DNA of 64,000 nucleotides, taken from contig NZ_FZNR01000010.1 of the NCBI RefSeq assembly GCF_900188005.1, forward strand, positions 124,001-188,000, given 5' to 3'. The translations under genes and the position numbers were made by a program. Below, piece after piece: positions 8,664 to 16,445 of the stretch. Within the stretch, counting starts at the first letter, position 1. Every line of letters starts with the position of its first letter. The stretch comes from Actinoplanes regularis (GTDB lineage: Bacteria; Actinomycetota; Actinomycetes; Mycobacteriales; Micromonosporaceae). Below the pieces are notes generated by a model. The model was not told the DNA's origin. It did not search any database and was given only the letters and a program-made list of their open reading frames with translations.

Positions 8664-9142
8664 GCCGTCTCCTCAGGGGACGCGGGGCGGGCACGGAGGT
8701 CGTGGGCGGCGGCCAGGAACGCGTCGGCGGCGCGGCCGAAGTAGTCGAACAGCACCGCCAGTTCCTCGGGCCGGTAACGCTGGAACACCTCGCCGACCCG
8801 CTGCCGGCCGGGAGTGACGATGGGCGCCACGTCCAGCTTCGGTTGCGGCTCGACCACGACCCGCCGCCGGTCGGCGGGATCGGGCACCCGTCGTACGTGC
8901 CCGGCACGCTCCAACCGGTCGATGAGCCGGGTGGTGGCGCCGGAGGTCAGCCCGGTGCGCTCGGCCAGCTCGCCCGAGGTCAGCCGCCCGGCGAGATTCA
9001 GCGCGCTCAGCGCGGCCCAGTCGGTCGGGTGCATGCGCGCCGCGTCCGCGGCGGCCTGCGTGTGCACGGTGACCGCGTCCAGATAGCGGCGGAAGGTCTC
9101 GTGCGCCCCGGCGGGCAGCTCGGGGGGTGGGACGTCGGCCAT
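8636..9142 (-). CDS. MarR family transcriptional regulator
   Basis: 168 residues with a winged helix-turn-helix in the centre: LTSGELAERTGLTSGATTRLIDRLERAGHVRRVPDPADRRRV is the standard MarR recognition helix and beta wing (split here only for reading; about residues 65-107). Helices before and after form the dimer interface. ATG 9140-9142. It diverges from the SgcJ-like gene at 9229; the interval holds a 24-bp inverted repeat expected to be its own operator, so it probably represses both itself and that gene until a small ligand binds. It overlaps the PHP gene tail-to-tail by 28 nt. Confidence 0.9.
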   Translation of the reverse strand: MADVPPPELPAGAHETFRRYLDAVTVHTQAAADAARMHPTDWAALSALNLAGRLTSGELAERTGLTSGATTRLIDRLERAGHVRRVPDPADRRRVVVEPQPKLDVAPIVTPGRQRVGEVFQRYRPEELAVLFDYFGRAADAFLAAAHDLRARPASPEETAQSTRDQRS

Positions 9143-9157
9143 GGCTCCCTCTGGGTT

Positions 9158-9181
9158 AATATCTGCATGCGCGCAGATATT
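9158..9181. promoter_or_regulatory. Probable MarR operator, 9-bp arms with 6-bp spacer
   Basis: AATATCTGC, six bases (ATGCGC), then GCAGATATT make a perfect inverted repeat between the divergent MarR and SgcJ-like genes. A further half-site, CATGCAGAT, lies at 9187-9195 in inverted orientation to ATCTGCATG at 9161-9169. The AT-rich arms stand out from the surrounding GC-rich DNA and the size fits MarR dimers, which typically bind 16-24 bp palindromes. Confidence 0.75.
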
Positions 9182-9228
9182 GCATCCATGCAGATTCTGC
9201 GCTCCTGTCACCATGCTAGGAGGAAGCC

Positions 9229-9678
9229 GTGACCGGACCCGACCGCACCGCCGACCTGCGGGCCATCGACGACGTGCTGGCCGCGGTCGCCCGCGCCTGG
9301 GACGCCGCCGACGCCGACTCGTACGGCCGCTGCTTCACCGCCGACGCCAGCTACGTCACCTTCGTCGGCACCGCCTACCAGGGCCGCGCCGACATCACCG
9401 AGAGCCACCGCGCGCTCTTCAAGGCCTTCACCAAGGGCACCCGGATGGAGTCGGAGACCGTGCGGGTGACGTTCCTCGGCCCGGACACCGCGGTCGTGAT
9501 CGGCCGTGGGGACACCGTCAAGGGCCGCCGCCCCGCCCTGTCCAAGGTCCAGACCTACACGCTGGTACGCGAGGCCGACGGCTGGCGGATCGCGGCCTTC
9601 CACAACACCAAGCGCCGTCCCCTGATGGAGGCGATCCAGTTCCGCTTCGCCCCGTCCACCCGCCCCGCGAAGATCTGA
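9229..9678 (+). CDS. SgcJ/EcaC-type SnoaL-like (NTF2 fold) protein
   Basis: 149 residues: an initial helix (AIDDVLAAVARAWDAADADSY), CFTADASYVTFVGTAYQG, HRALFKAF, and a beta-sheet half ending VQTYTLVREADGWRIAAFHNT. This is the SnoaL-like/DUF4440 alpha+beta cone seen in SgcJ/EcaC proteins. Family members act in polyketide tailoring or as small oxidoreductase-like or detoxification proteins; no enediyne genes are nearby, so a stress or xenobiotic role under the adjacent MarR regulator is more likely. GTG 9229 follows AGGAGGA at 9218-9224. Confidence 0.85.
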   Translation: MTGPDRTADLRAIDDVLAAVARAWDAADADSYGRCFTADASYVTFVGTAYQGRADITESHRALFKAFTKGTRMESETVRVTFLGPDTAVVIGRGDTVKGRRPALSKVQTYTLVREADGWRIAAFHNTKRRPLMEAIQFRFAPSTRPAKI

Positions 9679-9679
9679 C

Positions 9680-10912
9680 CTACGGCGCCGGCACCGAAAC
9701 CGGCGCCCACGTCACTCCGCCGTCCAGCGACGTGCGATAGGTCCCGTCCATCCCCATGGCCGTGATCATCCCGCCGCGTTCGACGAAGTAGGCAAGACCG
9801 GTCCCGGTCTCCGCCTTCCGGAAGGTGCGGCCCCCATCGGGGCTGATCATCGGGCCGTCGAGCTCCGTGCAGATCACCAGCCGACCGTCCGGCCGGACGA
9901 TCGCGCCCAGGACCGAGGCGGGCTGTCCCTCGCCGTCCCGGATCCGGGTCCACGTCCGGCCCGCGTCCGTGCTGCCGTACATGGGCCCGAAGCCGTTCTT
10001 GACGTGCTCGCGCTGGACGGTGAAGATCGCGTACCGCAACTTCCCGGGCCCCACCACCATCCGGGGACCGAACAGCAGCTTGTCCGGTTCGGGGAATCGC
10101 GACACCGACCAGGTACGGCCGCCGTCGCGCGTGATGGCCAGGGCCGGATCGCCGCCCCGGGTCGTGCCGGAGATCCACCGAGTGCCGTCCGCGGCGACGG
10201 TCGATTCCGACGTGCCCTGGACCCGCTCCAGCGGCACGTCGGGGACCGCCGAGCGCAAGCCGGTCTCCGGGTCGATCACCACGAGTTCGCGGGTGTCACA
10301 GTTCGCGTCGGCGCAACGCGTGTGCAGGCGCCCGGCCGCCGGGATCCCCGCGGCGTTGCGCGCCGCGGAGTCCGGTGCCGAGCGCCAGGTGCGACCGGCG
10401 TCGAGGCTCACCCACCACTTCCCGCGGTCCTCGATCACGACGGTTCCGGCGGTCACGGCGTGCAGCTCGGCGCTGTAGCCCTCGAGCTGCCGAACCTTCG
10501 CCAAGGGGAGCGTCCGGTGCTGGTAGGAGCGACCGCCGTCGGTGCTGACGGCGAGCCCGTACGCGCAGGGCTGCTTGTCGTCGGCGCACGTCGCGGTGAG
10601 CGCGAACCCGTGATCCCGATCGACGAACTGGACGAACAAGGCGTCGAACCGCGCCCCGTTCAACTCACCGGTGGCGGCTGCGGTAGGGGCGTTGTCGGGG
10701 CTCCGCATGTCCGCGGGCACCGCGCCCGTGCCCTGGCCGGCTTCCCCACCGGCCACCGCGCGGGTGACCGTGACGCCGAGCGCCGCCAGCAATACCGCCG
10801 CGACGAGGACGCCACCCACCCGGCGACGTCCGATCGTGATCCCCCGTCGCCGGTCGGGTGGTGTGCCGACCTCGCCCAGTTCGATGGGCTCATCGCGCGG
10901 TGTGGCGGACAT
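9680..10912 (-). CDS. Membrane-anchored Asp-box (BNR/sialidase-like propeller) protein
   Basis: 410 residues. Residues 1-30 are cytosolic and basic (DRRRGITIGRRR), a single hydrophobic segment at about 33-52 anchors it, and the rest is outside. The extracellular part has six Asp-box motifs (S/T-x-D-x-G-x-T-W type): STDGGRSY, SLDAGRTW, TRDGGRTW, STDAGRTW, SPDGGRTF and SLDGGVTW, so it folds as a beta-propeller of the sialidase/Ycf48-like kind. The catalytic residues of true sialidases are not apparent; a binding or scaffold role is likely. The stop lies 1 nt past the end of the convergent SgcJ-like gene. Confidence 0.8.
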   Translation of the reverse strand: MSATPRDEPIELGEVGTPPDRRRGITIGRRRVGGVLVAAVLLAALGVTVTRAVAGGEAGQGTGAVPADMRSPDNAPTAAATGELNGARFDALFVQFVDRDHGFALTATCADDKQPCAYGLAVSTDGGRSYQHRTLPLAKVRQLEGYSAELHAVTAGTVVIEDRGKWWVSLDAGRTWRSAPDSAARNAAGIPAAGRLHTRCADANCDTRELVVIDPETGLRSAVPDVPLERVQGTSESTVAADGTRWISGTTRGGDPALAITRDGGRTWSVSRFPEPDKLLFGPRMVVGPGKLRYAIFTVQREHVKNGFGPMYGSTDAGRTWTRIRDGEGQPASVLGAIVRPDGRLVICTELDGPMISPDGGRTFRKAETGTGLAYFVERGGMITAMGMDGTYRTSLDGGVTWAPVSVPAP

Positions 10913-10975
10913 ACGCCGTCTCCTCCCGTGGGTTTCTGCCTGATCGACACCGCCGGGACGAGTATGGTTCCGTCC

Positions 10976-11932
10976 TCAGCCGGTTAGCTGGTCGCCCAGG
11001 TGGGTGCGCTGGTAGAGCAGCCGGCGGCCGGAGCGTTCGGCGGCGACCAGGCCGGTGTCGCGCAGCGTGGTCAGGTGGTGGGACGCGGTGGCCGCGGCCA
11101 GGCCGAGCCGGTCGGCGATGTCGCCCGTGCTGGCCGGGGCGGCGAGCAGCGTGAGCACGGCCGCCCGGGTCGGGCCGAGCAGCGCCGACAGCGCGGCGTC
11201 CGGCTCCCGCTCGGCGTCCCAGATGTTGCCGTATCCCCGGGGCGCGTACCAGAGCGAGCGCCCCGTCGGCGAGCCGGTCAGGGCGTACACCTGAGGCCCG
11301 GCGAAGCCGGTCGGCAGCAGCGTCAGATCCTGCCCCTCGCCGGGCCACTCGTCTGTCTTGTCGGGATATTTCAACAGCAGCGCCGAGCCGTCCCAGTCCA
11401 GCCGTGGATGCAGCCCGTCGAGCAGTGCCCGCGGGCTGCGCTCGGCGGCGGCCCGCACCCGGGCGGCGATCTCCGCGTCCGCCACCGCCCGCAGCCGCGG
11501 CCACAGCGGCACGATCGCCACCTGGTGATACGCCCGGATCTCCGTGATCAGCGCGGCCAGGGCACCCCGCGGGTCCGTGACGAACCGCTCGACCTCCGCC
11601 GGCGCCACCGCACCCCAGCCGGCGCGGACCTGCTCCGCGACCCGGTCCGCGGGCGTCGCGGCGAGCACGGCCAGTTCGTCGGCCAGGCGCGGCCGGGCAA
11701 CGGACGGCACCGGCGTGAGGAAGTCCGGCGCATACCCGCGCGGTCCGAACAGCACCGCCCGCAACGTCGGCCAGCCGCCGAGAGCCGTCGAGACCCGGGC
11801 CCTCCAGCCCGGCCGGATCCACGGCGCCGGCCCCGCACGCAGCGCGAACACGCTCGCCACCAGCTCCGCCATCGGCGAATGCGCGAACCGCAACCCGGCC
11901 AGGTCGGCGGCCCCGAACTCCCACGCGATCAC
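10976..11932 (-). CDS. ArsR-type HTH regulator with DUF5937-like N-terminal domain
   Basis: 318 residues. The first 230 form the N-terminal domain common to a large actinobacterial group (IAWEFGAADLAGLRFAHSP at the start, VYALTGSPTGRSLWYAPRGYG near 220). Residues about 245-315 are a winged helix of ArsR type: RAAVLTLLAAPASTGDIADRLGL, ATASHHLTTLRDTGLV, RSGRRLLYQRT. The effector is unknown. GTG 11930-11932; it diverges from the aldo/keto reductase starting at 11998 (65 bp), the most probable target. Confidence 0.83.
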   Translation of the reverse strand: MIAWEFGAADLAGLRFAHSPMAELVASVFALRAGPAPWIRPGWRARVSTALGGWPTLRAVLFGPRGYAPDFLTPVPSVARPRLADELAVLAATPADRVAEQVRAGWGAVAPAEVERFVTDPRGALAALITEIRAYHQVAIVPLWPRLRAVADAEIAARVRAAAERSPRALLDGLHPRLDWDGSALLLKYPDKTDEWPGEGQDLTLLPTGFAGPQVYALTGSPTGRSLWYAPRGYGNIWDAEREPDAALSALLGPTRAAVLTLLAAPASTGDIADRLGLAAATASHHLTTLRDTGLVAAERSGRRLLYQRTHLGDQLTG

Positions 11933-11997
11933 GCGACCATTCGACCACGGTCGAACGACTGCGGGCCGGCGCCCTCCCCCGCCTACCGTCCCCGCCC

Positions 11998-12978
11998 ATG
12001 GAATACACCCGTCTCGGCCGGACCGGCCTGACCGTCAGCCGCCTCTGCCTCGGCACCATGAACTTCGGCTGGCAGATCGGCGAGCAGGAGGCCCACGCGG
12101 TCCTCGACCACGCCTTCGACCAGGGCCTCAACTTCGTCGACACCGCGAACATGTACGGCCGCGAGGACGGTGACGGCCTCAGCGAGCGGATCATCGGCGG
12201 CTGGCTGGAGAAGTCCGGCAACCGCGACCGGACCGTCCTGGCGACGAAGGTCTACGCGCCGATGTCCGACGACCCGAACGACCGCGGCCTCTGCGCCCGC
12301 AACCTCATCGCCTCGTGCGAGGCGTCGCTGCGCCGGCTGCGCACCGACCGGATCGACCTGTTCCAGATGCACCACATCGACCGGGCGACGCCGTGGGAGG
12401 AGATCTGGCAGGCGATGGAGACCCTGACCGCCCAAGGCAAGATCCAGTACGTCGGATCGTCCAACTTCGCCGGTTGGCACCTGGCCCGCGCCCAAGCCGT
12501 CGCCGACCGCCGCCACTTCCTCGGCGTCGTCTCCGAACAGTGCAAATACAACCTGCTCACCCGGCACGCCGAGCTCGAGGTGCTGCCCGCGGCGGCCGCG
12601 CTGGGCATCGGCGTCCTGCCCTACTCGCCGCTGCACTTCGGTGCCCTCTCCGGGGCCCTGCGCAAACAGCGCGACGGTACGCCCGGCCGCACCGTCCTGC
12701 ACGCCCCGGACCGCGTCGAGCCGCACCGCGCGGCCCTGCGGCGATTCGAGGAGCTCTGCGACGAAGCGGGCCGGGAGCCGACCACGGTGGCGATCGGCTG
12801 GCTGCTGTCGCGGCCCGAGGTCACCGCCCCGGTACTGGGCCCGCGCACCCCCGCACAGCTGGACCTGCCCCTGAGCGCGCTGGCGGACCCGCTGTCACCC
12901 GAGGTCCTGGCGAGGCTCGACGAGATCTTCCCGCCGATCGGCAACGGCGGGCCCGCCCCGGAGGCGTGGGCCTGGTGA
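11998..12978 (+). CDS. Aldo/keto reductase
   Basis: 326 residues starting MEYTRLGRTGLTVSRLCLGTMNFG. The catalytic tetrad of the AKR superfamily is visible: Asp in FVDTANMYG, Tyr in the same motif, Lys in VLATKVY and His in FQMHHIDRAT. QYVGSSNFAGW and SEQCKYNLL mark strands 5-6 of the TIM barrel and the C-terminal NADPH-binding part is normal. Members of this Tas/YajO-like group reduce aldehydes or sugars; the substrate cannot be predicted. The last 84 nt overlap the 3' end of the Nudix gene on the other strand. Confidence 0.9.
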   Translation: MEYTRLGRTGLTVSRLCLGTMNFGWQIGEQEAHAVLDHAFDQGLNFVDTANMYGREDGDGLSERIIGGWLEKSGNRDRTVLATKVYAPMSDDPNDRGLCARNLIASCEASLRRLRTDRIDLFQMHHIDRATPWEEIWQAMETLTAQGKIQYVGSSNFAGWHLARAQAVADRRHFLGVVSEQCKYNLLTRHAELEVLPAAAALGIGVLPYSPLHFGALSGALRKQRDGTPGRTVLHAPDRVEPHRAALRRFEELCDEAGREPTTVAIGWLLSRPEVTAPVLGPRTPAQLDLPLSALADPLSPEVLARLDEIFPPIGNGGPAPEAWAW

Positions 12979-13527
12979 AAGCCGCTGCAGGGCGGCCAGG
13001 AAGCGGAAGAAGTGCGGGTCGAGACGGGACGGGCCGGCGGCCAGCTCGGCCCTCGACCACCAGCGGACAGCGTGGAACTCCCCCGCGTCCGGGTTCAGGT
13101 CCTCGTCGCCGGTGCACGGGAGGACGAACCACAAGCTGACGTCGGTGTGGCGCTGGACGGTCCCGACCGTACCGGTGACGGTGAGGAGGACCGGTGTCTC
13201 GCGGAGCGTCGCGCCGTCCAGCCCCAGCTCCTCCGCCAGTTCGCGACGCGCGGTCAGGACGGGGTTCTCACCGGGCTCGACGTGGCCGCCGGGTGGCAGC
13301 CACAGGCCGGCCTTGACGTGGTCGACGAGCAGGACCCGGCCGTCGGCGGCGACCGGCACCACGTACGACACCAGATGCTGTGGCGGCTCGGCGGGCGGCA
13401 CCCGGCGGAACACGTCGTCGGTGCCGGTCAGCCAGCCGAGGACGAGCGCGCGATGCTCCGCCTCCAGTCCGTCGACGGGCTCCATCCGGGACACCATGTC
13501 GTGCACGACGGCCACCGACTCGATCAT
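12895..13527 (-). CDS. Nudix hydrolase
   Basis: 210 residues with a complete Nudix box, G-x5-E-x7-REL-x-EE-x-G-L (GGHVEPGENP then TARRELAEELGL, about residues 92-115), so Mg-dependent hydrolysis of a nucleoside diphosphate-X compound is expected. ATG 13525-13527 was chosen over earlier in-frame starts because residues before it are unconserved-looking and Arg/Cys-rich. The normal Nudix fold would end at about HFFRFLAALQRL; the remaining 28 residues are encoded antisense to the aldo/keto reductase C-terminus and look like tail read-through until the first stop. Confidence 0.87.
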   Translation of the reverse strand: MIESVAVVHDMVSRMEPVDGLEAEHRALVLGWLTGTDDVFRRVPPAEPPQHLVSYVVPVAADGRVLLVDHVKAGLWLPPGGHVEPGENPVLTARRELAEELGLDGATLRETPVLLTVTGTVGTVQRHTDVSLWFVLPCTGDEDLNPDAGEFHAVRWWSRAELAAGPSRLDPHFFRFLAALQRLSPGPRLRGGPAVADRREDLVEPRQDLG

Positions 13528-13652
13528 CCGGCGATGATGCCACGACCGCCCCGCACAGCTGGCCCCCACACACCGACCAGCTGGGCCGCACGGTCGCGTC
13601 ACCGGCCCGGCAACAGCGTGCGGACCAGCCGATACCCCGGCGGGGCGGCACG

Positions 13653-14312
13653 TTACGAGCGGAGGAAGGTCAGGACGGCGAGCACTCGACGGTGGGTCTC
13701 CTCGGCCGGTGGGAGCCCGAGTTTGCTCAGGATGTTCCGGATGTGCTTGGCGACCGAGGCCTCCGCGACGTTCAGGGCGGTGGCGATGGCCAGGTTCGAC
13801 CGGCCTTCCGCCACGAGAGCCAGCACCTCACGCTCGCGGGCGGTCAGCGCGTCGAGAGGGTCGCGGTGCCGGCGGAGCATCTGCCGCACCACCTCGGGGT
13901 CGACGACCGTGCCGCCCTCCGCCACCCGCCGCAGAGCGTCGATGAACTCGTTGACGTGGCCGATCCGGTCCTTCAGGAGGTAGCCGACGTGCGTGCCGTC
14001 GCCGACGTTCAGCAACTCGGTGGCATACCTCGTCTCGACGTACTGGCTGAGGACGAGGATCGGCAGCCGCGGGCGCTCCCGGCGCAGCTCCAGCGCCGCT
14101 CGGAGCCCTTCGTCCTGGAAGCCGGGTGGCATCCGCACATCGGTCACCACCACGTCGGGATCGTGTTCGGCGACCGCCTGCTGAAGACCGTCGCGGTCGG
14201 ACACGGCGGCGACCACCCGGTGACCGAATCGGCCCAGCAGGCCGACCAGGCCGTCGCGGAGCAGGACGCTGTCCTCGGCGAGGACTATTCGCAATCCGGA
14301 AGGGCCTGACAA
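13653..14312 (-). CDS. NarL/FixJ-type response regulator
   Basis: 219 residues. Receiver domain: acidic pair ED at 13-14, phospho-acceptor Asp58 in VVVTDVRMP, the switch Ser in LVLSQY and Lys in YLLKD. C-terminal LuxR HTH: LTAREREVLALVAEGRSN, then ASVAKHIRNILSKLGL. The start is most likely TTG 14310-14312, with GGAG five bases ahead; it overlaps the histidine kinase stop by 28 nt, giving translational coupling. It pairs with that kinase and probably binds the palindrome at 15633-15650 to control the ABC transporter. Confidence 0.92.
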   Translation of the reverse strand: MSGPSGLRIVLAEDSVLLRDGLVGLLGRFGHRVVAAVSDRDGLQQAVAEHDPDVVVTDVRMPPGFQDEGLRAALELRRERPRLPILVLSQYVETRYATELLNVGDGTHVGYLLKDRIGHVNEFIDALRRVAEGGTVVDPEVVRQMLRRHRDPLDALTAREREVLALVAEGRSNLAIATALNVAEASVAKHIRNILSKLGLPPAEETHRRVLAVLTFLRS

Positions 14313-15583
14313 GGAATCTCCACAACGAGACGGGTGGGGCCGCCGACCGGGCTGGACAGTGACAGTCTGCCACCGACCACGGAGACCCGATCGGCGAGGC
14401 CGATCAAGCCGGTGCCGGCCCCGATGTCGGCGCCGCCGCGGCCGTTGTCGGAGACTTCGATCGTCAGGTTGCCGCCGGAGTAGCCACCGGTGATCTCGCC
14501 CCGGTCGGCGCCCGCATGCTTCGCCAGGTTGGCGAGCGCCTCGGAGACCACGAAGAACGCCGCCGACTCCACCGACCGGGGAAACCGCTGAGTGACGGCG
14601 AAGCCGACATCGATCCGCACCGCGGACCGGGTGGCCAGATCGGTGACCGCCGCCTCCAGCCCGAAGTCGGTGAGCAGCGGCGGATGGATGCCCCGGATCA
14701 GCTCCCGCAGTTGCACCAGCGCCAGGCCGGCCTCGTCGTGCGCGCGCGACAACTGGTCGGCGAGCGGACCGGCCGGGGTGTCCAGCCGGGCGAGGCCTAG
14801 CATCATCGTGAGCGCCACCAGGCGCTGTTGCGCGCCGTCGTGCAGGTCCCGCTCGATCCGGCCGCGCTCGGCCTCGAAGGCGTCGACCAGGCGCACCCGG
14901 GAGCGGGCCAGCTCGACGACCTGCTGATCCAGCCAGCCTCCGGGCGGGCTCAGGATCGCCCGGGACAGCGCTCCGCGGGCCGCCGCCAGCAGGCCGATCC
15001 CGTAGGCGCAGACCACCAGGGCGACCAGGCCGGCCGCGGACGCCGTGAACGCTTGCGGCCACGAGGTCACGACATACGCCTTCAACACGTTCACCTGCTC
15101 GGCGTCGCCGAGCGTGCCGAACAGCACGGGGGTGGCGAGCAACGCCACCGGCACTGTCACGCCGAGCGTCACCGCGAACAGGTCGACCGGCCAGAGCACT
15201 AGCATCAGCAACGCCGCGAAGCCGAGCTCCTGCCAGGTGCTGGGCTCGGTGTACCGGGTGCGCAGCCAGGAGGTCAGGCCGGGACGCGGCGGGACGCGGT
15301 GCCCGTGCCGCAACGGCCGGCCGTCGATCAGCCGCAGGAACCAGCGCTCGAGCCCGGCCGCCGGAACCCCGATCAGGGCCAGGCCCGCCAGCAGCGGGAT
15401 GCCCACCACCAGCACCGAGAGCAGAACACCCACGACGAACAGCGGCAGTACGGCGAGCAGCGCCAGCAGGCCGGTGACGCCGTTCGCCAGCAGGTAGACG
15501 GCTGCCCGGGGCGGCCACCAGGAGCCGAGGAAACGGGGCCGGACCAGGGCCTGCCGGAGATTCTGCGCGTACACCCGGATCAC
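14285..15583 (-). CDS. Two-component sensor histidine kinase (HisKA_3)
   Basis: 432 residues. An N-terminal membrane sensor region has four hydrophobic segments (about 33-55, 56-78, 121-158 and 178-203), like the actinobacterial putative-sensor domain found in these kinases. The dimerisation/phosphorylation domain carries His248 in RIERDLHDGAQQR, followed by a HATPase domain with SEALANLAKHA (N box) and DNGRGGADIGAGTGLIGLADR (G1/G2, quoted in parts). GTG 15581-15583 is taken as start; GTG 15574 is an alternative. It is followed by its response regulator with overlap and faces an ABC exporter gene pair, the usual layout for cell-envelope or antimicrobial-peptide sensing. Confidence 0.9.
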   Translation of the reverse strand: MIRVYAQNLRQALVRPRFLGSWWPPRAAVYLLANGVTGLLALLAVLPLFVVGVLLSVLVVGIPLLAGLALIGVPAAGLERWFLRLIDGRPLRHGHRVPPRPGLTSWLRTRYTEPSTWQELGFAALLMLVLWPVDLFAVTLGVTVPVALLATPVLFGTLGDAEQVNVLKAYVVTSWPQAFTASAAGLVALVVCAYGIGLLAAARGALSRAILSPPGGWLDQQVVELARSRVRLVDAFEAERGRIERDLHDGAQQRLVALTMMLGLARLDTPAGPLADQLSRAHDEAGLALVQLRELIRGIHPPLLTDFGLEAAVTDLATRSAVRIDVGFAVTQRFPRSVESAAFFVVSEALANLAKHAGADRGEITGGYSGGNLTIEVSDNGRGGADIGAGTGLIGLADRVSVVGGRLSLSSPVGGPTRLVVEIPCQALPDCE

Positions 15584-15632
15584 CGTAATGGCCGGCCGGG
15601 GCCGTCTCCACCCAGCTGGAGTTACCCCGAGC

Positions 15633-15650
15633 GGTAGTGCTGGCACTACC
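15633..15650. promoter_or_regulatory. Palindromic operator between kinase and ABC genes
   Basis: GGTAGTGC-TG-GCACTACC is a perfect inverted repeat with 8-bp arms, centred 58-67 bp from either start codon in the 124-bp divergent gap. A second small palindrome CCAGCTGG lies at 15612-15619. A dimeric NarL-type response regulator would be expected to bind a site of this size. Confidence 0.7.
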
Positions 15651-15707
15651 GGAAAGACGCCATCCCGTGGGGCTGTGATCGGCTTTGCCGCTCGACAGGG
15701 TTGACGC

Positions 15708-16445
15708 ATGAACCGTGACGCGATTCGGCTGGATCGTGTCGTCCGGACCTTCGGGACCGGCGACACGGCGGTGACCGCCCTGCACGAGCTCTCCCTCGCC
15801 TTCGCCGCGGGCACCTTCACCGCCGTGATGGGGCCCTCCGGATCCGGCAAGTCGACGCTGCTCCAGTGCGCCGCCGGCCTCGACCGGCCGACCTCCGGCT
15901 CGGTGTTGCTCGGCGGCACCGAGCTGACCGGGCTCACCGAGAACAGGCTGACCCGGCTGCGGCGCGACCGGATCGGCTTCGTCTTCCAGGCGTTCAACCT
16001 GCTGCCCACCCTGACCGCCGAGCAGAACGTGGCGCTGCCGCTGCGGCTGGCGGGCCGCCGGCCGTCCCGGGCGGCGGTGCACGACGCGCTGGCCCGGGTC
16101 GGCCTGACGGACCGGGCCCGGCACCGCCCGAGCGAGCTGTCCGGCGGTCAGCAACAGCGGGTCGCGATCGCCCGCGCCTTGATCACCCGCCCCGACGTGC
16201 TCTTCGGCGACGAGCCGACCGGCGCGCTCGACTCGGCGACCAGCCGTGACGTGCTGCGGATGTTGCGCGGGATGGCCGACGACGAGGGGCAGACCATCGT
16301 GATGGTCACGCACGACCCGGTCGCGGCCGCGCACGCCGACCGGGTCGTGTTCCTCGCCGACGGACGCCTCGACGGCGCCCTCGACGCCCCGTCCGCTGAG
16401 GCCGTCGCCGCCCGGATGACCCGGATGGCGGCGACACCATGCTGA
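15708..16445 (+). CDS. ABC transporter ATP-binding protein (MacB/LolD type)
   Basis: 245 residues with Walker A GPSGSGKSTLL (about 44-54), Q-loop VFQAFNLLPTLTAEQNV, signature LSGGQQQR, Walker B VLFGDEPTGALD and H-loop VTHD. The long form of the Q-loop and PTGALD are typical of the MacB/LolD exporter class, which power FtsX-like permeases for antimicrobial peptides, lipoproteins or cell-wall stress. It overlaps the permease gene by 7 nt, and the facing two-component system very likely regulates it. Confidence 0.93.
   Translation: MNRDAIRLDRVVRTFGTGDTAVTALHELSLAFAAGTFTAVMGPSGSGKSTLLQCAAGLDRPTSGSVLLGGTELTGLTENRLTRLRRDRIGFVFQAFNLLPTLTAEQNVALPLRLAGRRPSRAAVHDALARVGLTDRARHRPSELSGGQQQRVAIARALITRPDVLFGDEPTGALDSATSRDVLRMLRGMADDEGQTIVMVTHDPVAAAHADRVVFLADGRLDGALDAPSAEAVAARMTRMAATPC

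Noticed and set aside
9229..9678. Part of an enediyne or polyketide cluster, because of the SgcJ/EcaC-like gene
   Set aside because: No PKS, NRPS or tailoring genes around; the gene is paired with a MarR regulator only.
13653..16334. 893-codon open frame on the minus strand running through the response regulator, kinase region and ABC ATPase
   Set aside because: Only the first 219 codons from the 3' end carry a family (the response regulator); the rest is out of frame with the kinase or antisense to the ABC gene and is Arg/Gly/Pro-rich, as expected for GC-rich shadow frames.
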